Of a stretch of 8,262 nt of DNA, positions 5,622 to 8,262 are shown one piece after another; positions within the stretch are counted from its first letter, which is position 1, and every line of letters starts with the position of its first letter. This stretch comes from Planctomycetota bacterium (GTDB lineage Bacteria > Planctomycetota > UBA11346). The notes beneath the pieces were generated by a model. That model was given only the letters and a program-made list of their open reading frames with translations. It ran no database searches and had not been told where the DNA came from. The stretch covers positions 1-8,262 of the forward strand of contig JACDGQ010000115.1 in assembly GCA_013821615.1 (NCBI GenBank), in the 5' to 3' direction. A program made the translations under genes and the position numbers.

Positions 5622-5942
5622 GTGGAAAGCTGCTGCTCCCATGACCGCGACCAGGGTCCGCTGCCGTTCGGCCATTTCTGCCGGTGCTGCGGCGAGCCGA
5701 TGGCCAAACGAGGCCACGCCACCTTCTGCCAGCGCGACCGCCATGGCCTCGGGACATGCCCCTTCTGCGGTCGCAACGAGTGCGGGTACCACGGCCTGCG
5801 CCCAGCTGATGGACCACTGGCGATCCGTGCACGGCGCTACTGCGAAATCTGCGGCACGGGATGCGATCGCCTCGGCGACTGCCCAGTACACGGGACTGGA
5901 CAGGCGACCGGGGCCTTCGTGAACAAGCCGCGGTGGGATTGA
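5622..5942 (+). CDS. Cysteine-rich metal-binding (zinc-ribbon-like) protein of unknown function
   Basis: A 106-residue protein with 13 cysteines (residues 4, 5, 20, 22, 23, 36, 46, 49, 54, 74, 77, 81, 87) and seven histidines among its ~100 residues. The cysteines fall in three clusters: FCRCCGEP plus C36; TCPFCGRNECGYHG; and YCEICGTGCDRLGDCPVHG. The second and third share the layout CxxCG-x(2-3)-C-...-HG, which suggests a repeated zinc-knuckle or treble-clef unit; two or three bound zinc ions are likely. There is no signal peptide or membrane segment, so it is cytoplasmic. The GTG start is forced: an in-frame TAG lies at 5610-5612, and the next start (ATG at residue 27) would lose the first cluster. 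AGG is 8 nt upstream. The dense, regular cysteine pattern makes this strand the coding one, against the long open frame on the opposite strand. I recognise no family. It stands alone on the plus strand, divergent from the response regulator. DNA/RNA binding or a protein-protein scaffold are equally possible. Confidence 0.75.
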   Translation: MESCCSHDRDQGPLPFGHFCRCCGEPMAKRGHATFCQRDRHGLGTCPFCGRNECGYHGLRPADGPLAIRARRYCEICGTGCDRLGDCPVHGTGQATGAFVNKPRWD

Positions 5943-6090
5943 GCGCGGCGACTGCCCGGTGAGCAGACTGATCAGCTCGTAAACGTCCCTGAGTCCGACC
6001 AAGGTGGTCGTAACGTCGACTCGCTCGCCCTGCGCATAGGGTGCGGAGTCGTGTGCAGGATCGTTATCCAGCGCGCGCAGCTCTCATCGG

Positions 6091-6122
6091 AAAATGAAGA
6101 ATCCGCGGCTTGCACCGCGGAT
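6091..6122 (-). terminator. Intrinsic terminator of tRNA-Arg
   Basis: On the minus strand, 8 nt past the tRNA 3' end, ATCCGCGG (6122-6115) pairs perfectly with CCGCGGAT (6108-6101) around a 6-nt loop, followed by TCTTCATTTT (6100-6091). Stem plus T-rich tail is a standard Rho-independent terminator and is the best one in this window. Confidence 0.85.
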
Positions 6123-6130
6123 CCTGTGAT

Positions 6131-6204
6131 CGCACTCAGGTGGATTCGAACCACCGACCTTCGCCTTCGGAGGGCGACGCTCTATCCAGCTGAGCTATGA
6201 GTGC
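6131..6204 (-). tRNA. tRNA-Arg (anticodon CCG)
   Basis: A complete 74-nt cloverleaf on the minus strand: acceptor stem GCACTCA (6204-6198) with TGAGTGC (6138-6132), D-stem GCTC/GAGC with loop AGCTGGATA, anticodon stem TCGCC/GGCGA around loop CTCCGAA, variable loop AGGTC, T-stem GGTGG/CCACC with loop TTCGAAT, discriminator G at 6131. The loop places CCG at positions 34-36, which reads the arginine codon CGG, a common codon in a GC-rich genome. The 3' CCA is not encoded (GATC follows the stem), so it must be added by a nucleotidyltransferase. It lies 69 bp downstream of the Ser/Thr kinase stop and ends at a strong terminator; it may have its own promoter inside that gap or be processed from a longer transcript. 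Confidence 0.97.
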
Positions 6205-6227
6205 AGGCAGGCGGGGAGCGTATGCTG

Positions 6228-6262
6228 CCAGCGGCGGGCGCAAGGCCGCCTGGCGGCGCTGG
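6228..6262 (-). repeat. Nested GC hairpin between kinase gene and tRNA
   Basis: CCAGCG (6228-6233) and CGCTGG (6257-6262) form an outer stem, with an inner GCCGC/GCGGC-type stem (around 6245-6257) competing with it. It begins 11 nt beyond the kinase stop codon on the minus strand. No T-run follows. It could be a factor-dependent stop for the kinase mRNA or a processing structure in front of the tRNA. Confidence 0.25.
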
Positions 6263-6273
6263 TACGTCGCCGG

Positions 6274-7251
6274 TCAGACGGTGACGTTGCCGCCGGGGGC
6301 GGTGCTGCCGGTGATCGGCATCTGGCTGTCCTCAGGGAACAGGCGGCCGAGGTAGCGGCTGAGCTTCTCGTTGGTCGGGCCATAGCCGCCGTCATACATG
6401 TAGTGCTCGAGATCCTGGCAGAACTCGCGCGCGGTCTGGTAGCGGTTGGCCGGGTTGACCTCGAGCGCCTTCATCATGATCGCTTCGAGCTTCTCGGGGA
6501 TGTGCGGATTCAGGCGGCGCGGGGTCTTGATCGAGTAGTTGTCCATCTTGTCGACCAGGTCGTCGATGTCGTTGACGTTGTAGACCGAGGTGTTGGTGAG
6601 CAGCTCGTACAGCACCAGGCCGAGCGAGAACACGTCGCTCTGGCGCGTCGTGCCCTGGAACTTCGCCTGCTCCGGGCTCATGTACGGCAGCTTGCCCATG
6701 ATCACCTCGGCCTCATCCGGGGTGTTCATGATCACCGCCTTTGCGATACCGAAGTCGGTGAGCTTGACCACGCCGCCGTAGGTGATGATGACGTTGGAGG
6801 GCGTGACATCGCGGTGGACGATGTTCAGCACCTTGCCGGACATGTCCTTGGCCTCGTGCGCATAATGGAGCGCGCGGCAGACCCGGCTGATGATGAAGGC
6901 GCCGATCTCGACGTTGGTGACCTTGTGGCGGTCCTTGTGCGCGCGGATCACGTCGGCGAGGTTCTTGCCGTGCGCGTATTCCATCACGATGTAGTAGATG
7001 CCCTTGGTCTGCCCGAGCTGGTACACCTGGAGCACGTTCTCGTGGATCAAGTCGGCCACCAGCTTGGCCTCGCCGACGAACAGGTCGACGTTCTCCTTGT
7101 TCTTGAGGAACTCCTTCTTGATGGTCTTGATCGCCACCACCTTGCGGAAGCTCTCGGCACCAAGCTGCTCCGCCAGGTAGACCGACCCCATGCCGCCAGT
7201 CGCGATCTTCTTCACGATCTGGTAGGAGGTCAGGTATTGGATCTCTTGCAT
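6274..7251 (-). CDS. Hanks-type serine/threonine protein kinase
   Basis: A 325-residue cytoplasmic kinase with a full catalytic domain from about residue 10 to 285. Visible motifs: glycine-rich loop ATGGMGSVY (17-25), ATP-anchoring lysine K42 in VAIK, helix-C glutamate E61, hinge MEYAHG (90-95), catalytic loop HRDVTPSN (146-153, base D148), DFG (166-168), and the P+1 region YMSPEQA. All phosphotransfer residues are present, so it should be active on Ser/Thr. The usual HRDxK lysine is threonine (T150), as in the HRDVSPQN/HRDVTPSN group frequent in myxobacterial kinases. No transmembrane segment or sensor domain follows; the chain ends in a short tail (GRLFPEDSQMPITGSTAPGGNVTV). Start: ATG 7251 has GGGAG with 7-nt spacing; the adjacent in-frame GTG at 7254 would sit only 4 nt from it. 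A tRNA lies downstream on the same strand, and a possible promoter lies upstream. Confidence 0.95.
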   Translation of the reverse strand: MQEIQYLTSYQIVKKIATGGMGSVYLAEQLGAESFRKVVAIKTIKKEFLKNKENVDLFVGEAKLVADLIHENVLQVYQLGQTKGIYYIVMEYAHGKNLADVIRAHKDRHKVTNVEIGAFIISRVCRALHYAHEAKDMSGKVLNIVHRDVTPSNVIITYGGVVKLTDFGIAKAVIMNTPDEAEVIMGKLPYMSPEQAKFQGTTRQSDVFSLGLVLYELLTNTSVYNVNDIDDLVDKMDNYSIKTPRRLNPHIPEKLEAIMMKALEVNPANRYQTAREFCQDLEHYMYDGGYGPTNEKLSRYLGRLFPEDSQMPITGSTAPGGNVTV

Positions 7252-7278
7252 CACCGAGCTCCCGTGCCGCGCGTGCGT

Positions 7279-7307
7279 AGCTGACCAAAGCCGTCCCGGA
7301 GTGTCAA
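7279..7307 (-). promoter_or_regulatory. Possible promoter of the Ser/Thr kinase gene
   Basis: A perfect TTGACA (7307-7302 on the minus strand) is followed after 17 bp by TCAGCT (7284-7279), a poor -10. Position suits the kinase start at 7251. The -35 box sits inside an inverted repeat, CCCGG / CCGGG (roughly 7293-7312), which could be an operator or simply GC-rich coincidence. It implies that the kinase can be transcribed apart from the PfkB gene. Confidence 0.35.
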
Positions 7308-7394
7308 CGCCGGGCTCTCATGCCCGTGCAGGTGTGGCACTTACCGGGATGCGCTGGACTATACCCCAGGTTCCTCTGCTTGTCACCTTTCGCC

Positions 7395-8258
7395 TCAATA
7401 CTTGCCGGCGCGGCGGAGACGATTGAAACGTTCCAGGTATTCTTTGCGGTCGGCCGCCAGCAGCTTCAGCGGGCCCTGACCTTGGGCGCAGATGCCGCCG
7501 ACCGCGCTGGCCATGGCGCAGGCACGCTTGAGGGCGCGGAAGTCGGCCTTGCCGGCACCGGCGCACCAGGCCGCAAGCACCCCCGGAAAGACCGCGCTGA
7601 CCCCGGACTTGTCCGAGGTCTCGATCGGCAGGGTCTGGTAGGTGGTGACCTTCTGGCTGTAGGCGATCAGGCCGCCGAGCAGTCCCGCGGTCAGCACCAC
7701 CGCCTTGGCGCCCTTCTTCTGCAGCGCGCGTGCGGCATCCAGGGCGTTGGCGGTGCCGGTCAGCTCCTGGGCCTTGGCCACGGACAGCACCAGCACGTCG
7801 CTCTGCGCGCACACCTCGGCGAGGTAGGCGCGATCGGCGGCCAGGTCGGCCGGGCGCGGCGAAATGACCAGGGTGCGGCTCGGGGCGCCGGGCAGGGCGC
7901 CGACCACGGCGAAGGCGCGGCGCATCTCGGCCGGCGGCAGGCCGATCAGCAGCACGCCCCCCAGGTCGTCGGCCGAGGTCGGCTCGATGCCGGGCAGGAC
8001 GTCGCCGTGCGGCTCGAATCCGGTCGCGCTGCCGCGCGGCGTGCGACCCTCCCAGCCCACGCCGGCGAGGTCGATGTGGCGGCGCTCGAGGATGCCGCGC
8101 AGCTGCGGGGTGAAATCGCTGCCGCCGCGCGCCCACAGCTGGGTGGTGGCGAGCGGCGCCGCCGCCATCGCGGCATAGCCGCCGACGCCTCCGAGCAGGC
8201 CCGGCGCCCCCGGGAAGTCGTCGAGGGCGAGGGGACCGGCGATGAGCAGGGTGGGCAT
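7395..8258 (-). CDS. PfkB-family sugar-kinase homologue, catalytic motif degenerate
   Basis: A 287-residue protein of the ribokinase/PfkB superfamily. The order of segments fits: substrate-side start LLIAGPLALDDF (4-15), GG-containing loop GGVGGYAAMAAA (23-34), 'RHIDLAGV' lid region (60-67), DVLVLSVAKAQELTG (154-168, the usual 'NxxE..LTG' helix), strand AVVLTAGLLGGLI (186-198), and a closing helix ACAMASAVGG (246-255). PfkB enzymes phosphorylate sugars or nucleosides with ATP, using the aspartate of D-x-T-G-A-G-D. Here the aligned stretch is DKSGVSAVFPG (216-226): the first Asp and the Gly remain, but GAGD has become GVSA, so the catalytic base is alanine (A222). The region is in a smooth open frame with no sign of a frameshift. 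It may be a non-catalytic sensor or scaffold derived from a PfkB kinase. The start at 8258 is 4 nt from the window edge, so the ribosome site cannot be seen and a start further upstream is possible. Confidence 0.85.
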   Translation of the reverse strand: MPTLLIAGPLALDDFPGAPGLLGGVGGYAAMAAAPLATTQLWARGGSDFTPQLRGILERRHIDLAGVGWEGRTPRGSATGFEPHGDVLPGIEPTSADDLGGVLLIGLPPAEMRRAFAVVGALPGAPSRTLVISPRPADLAADRAYLAEVCAQSDVLVLSVAKAQELTGTANALDAARALQKKGAKAVVLTAGLLGGLIAYSQKVTTYQTLPIETSDKSGVSAVFPGVLAAWCAGAGKADFRALKRACAMASAVGGICAQGQGPLKLLAADRKEYLERFNRLRRAGKY

Positions 8259-8262
8259 GGGC

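Noticed and set aside
5317..5832. Minus-strand open frame of 171 codons
   Set aside because: Overlaps both the gene-free region and the cysteine-rich gene, is Arg/Gly/Ser-rich and resembles no protein.
5574..6002. Minus-strand open frame of 142 codons opposite the cysteine-rich gene
   Set aside because: The opposite strand has a regular cysteine pattern that is very unlikely by chance; this frame is Ala-rich with no domain or clear ribosome site.
6131..6204. tRNA gene as an integration (attachment) site
   Set aside because: No integrase, no duplicated tRNA 3' end and no phage or island genes are visible on either side.
6403..7284. Plus-strand open frame of 293 codons
   Set aside because: Antisense to the Ser/Thr kinase; Leu/Val/His/Asp-rich composition is the complement of the kinase codons.
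7318..8136. Minus-strand open frame of 272 codons overlapping the PfkB gene
   Set aside because: Wrong frame of the same strand, Arg/Pro-rich; the PfkB frame carries the recognisable fold segments.
1..8262. CRISPR array, transposon or insertion sequence
   Set aside because: No regularly spaced repeats, no transposase or integrase frame, and no long terminal inverted repeats were seen.

Overview
The window is GC-rich and bacterial. It looks like part of a chromosome from the Planctomycetota or another PVC-superphylum lineage. This rests on gene content rather than any marker: an ECF sigma factor coupled by an ATGA overlap to a FecR-like partner, a large secreted PQQ-type beta-propeller protein, a Hanks-type Ser/Thr kinase with an HRDVTPSN catalytic loop, a PfkB-family sugar-kinase homologue, and several exported proteins of unknown function. 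The assignment is an inference; the kinase loop type is also common in myxobacteria and their relatives.

Layout, left to right. (a) 1-2930, minus strand: a secreted beta-propeller protein (991-2877) with its own sigma-70-like promoter near 2902-2929, then after a 143-bp gap an ECF sigma factor (287-847) and the first 96 codons of a FecR/anti-sigma-like gene (1-290) that runs off the window. (b) 3021-4154, minus strand: a lipoprotein with a CARDB-like domain (3021-3542) and a small exported protein (3654-4154), with near-identical sequences just before their start codons. (c) 4316-4540, plus strand: a possible small CxxC protein. (d) 4717-5202, minus strand: a stand-alone response regulator receiver of the Rcp1-like type. 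(e) 5203-5621: 419 bp without a convincing gene. (f) 5622-5942, plus strand: a 106-residue protein with 13 cysteines, surely metal-binding, function unknown. (g) 5943-6090: no gene seen, only a short hairpin at 5996-6010. (h) 6091-6204, minus strand: tRNA-Arg(CCG) with a clean intrinsic terminator. (i) 6274-7251, minus strand: cytoplasmic Ser/Thr kinase. (j) 7395-8258, minus strand: PfkB-family protein whose catalytic GAGD motif is replaced by GVSA.

The genes do not form one obvious pathway. The clearest functional unit is the sigma factor with its overlapping downstream partner. The left part is regulation plus envelope or secreted proteins, and the right part is regulation by phosphorylation (response regulator, Ser/Thr kinase) plus a probably non-catalytic sugar-kinase homologue. 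I found no mobile element, CRISPR array, phage gene or toxin-antitoxin pair. The best leads for something undescribed are the cysteine-rich protein at 5622-5942 and the PfkB homologue lacking its catalytic aspartate.
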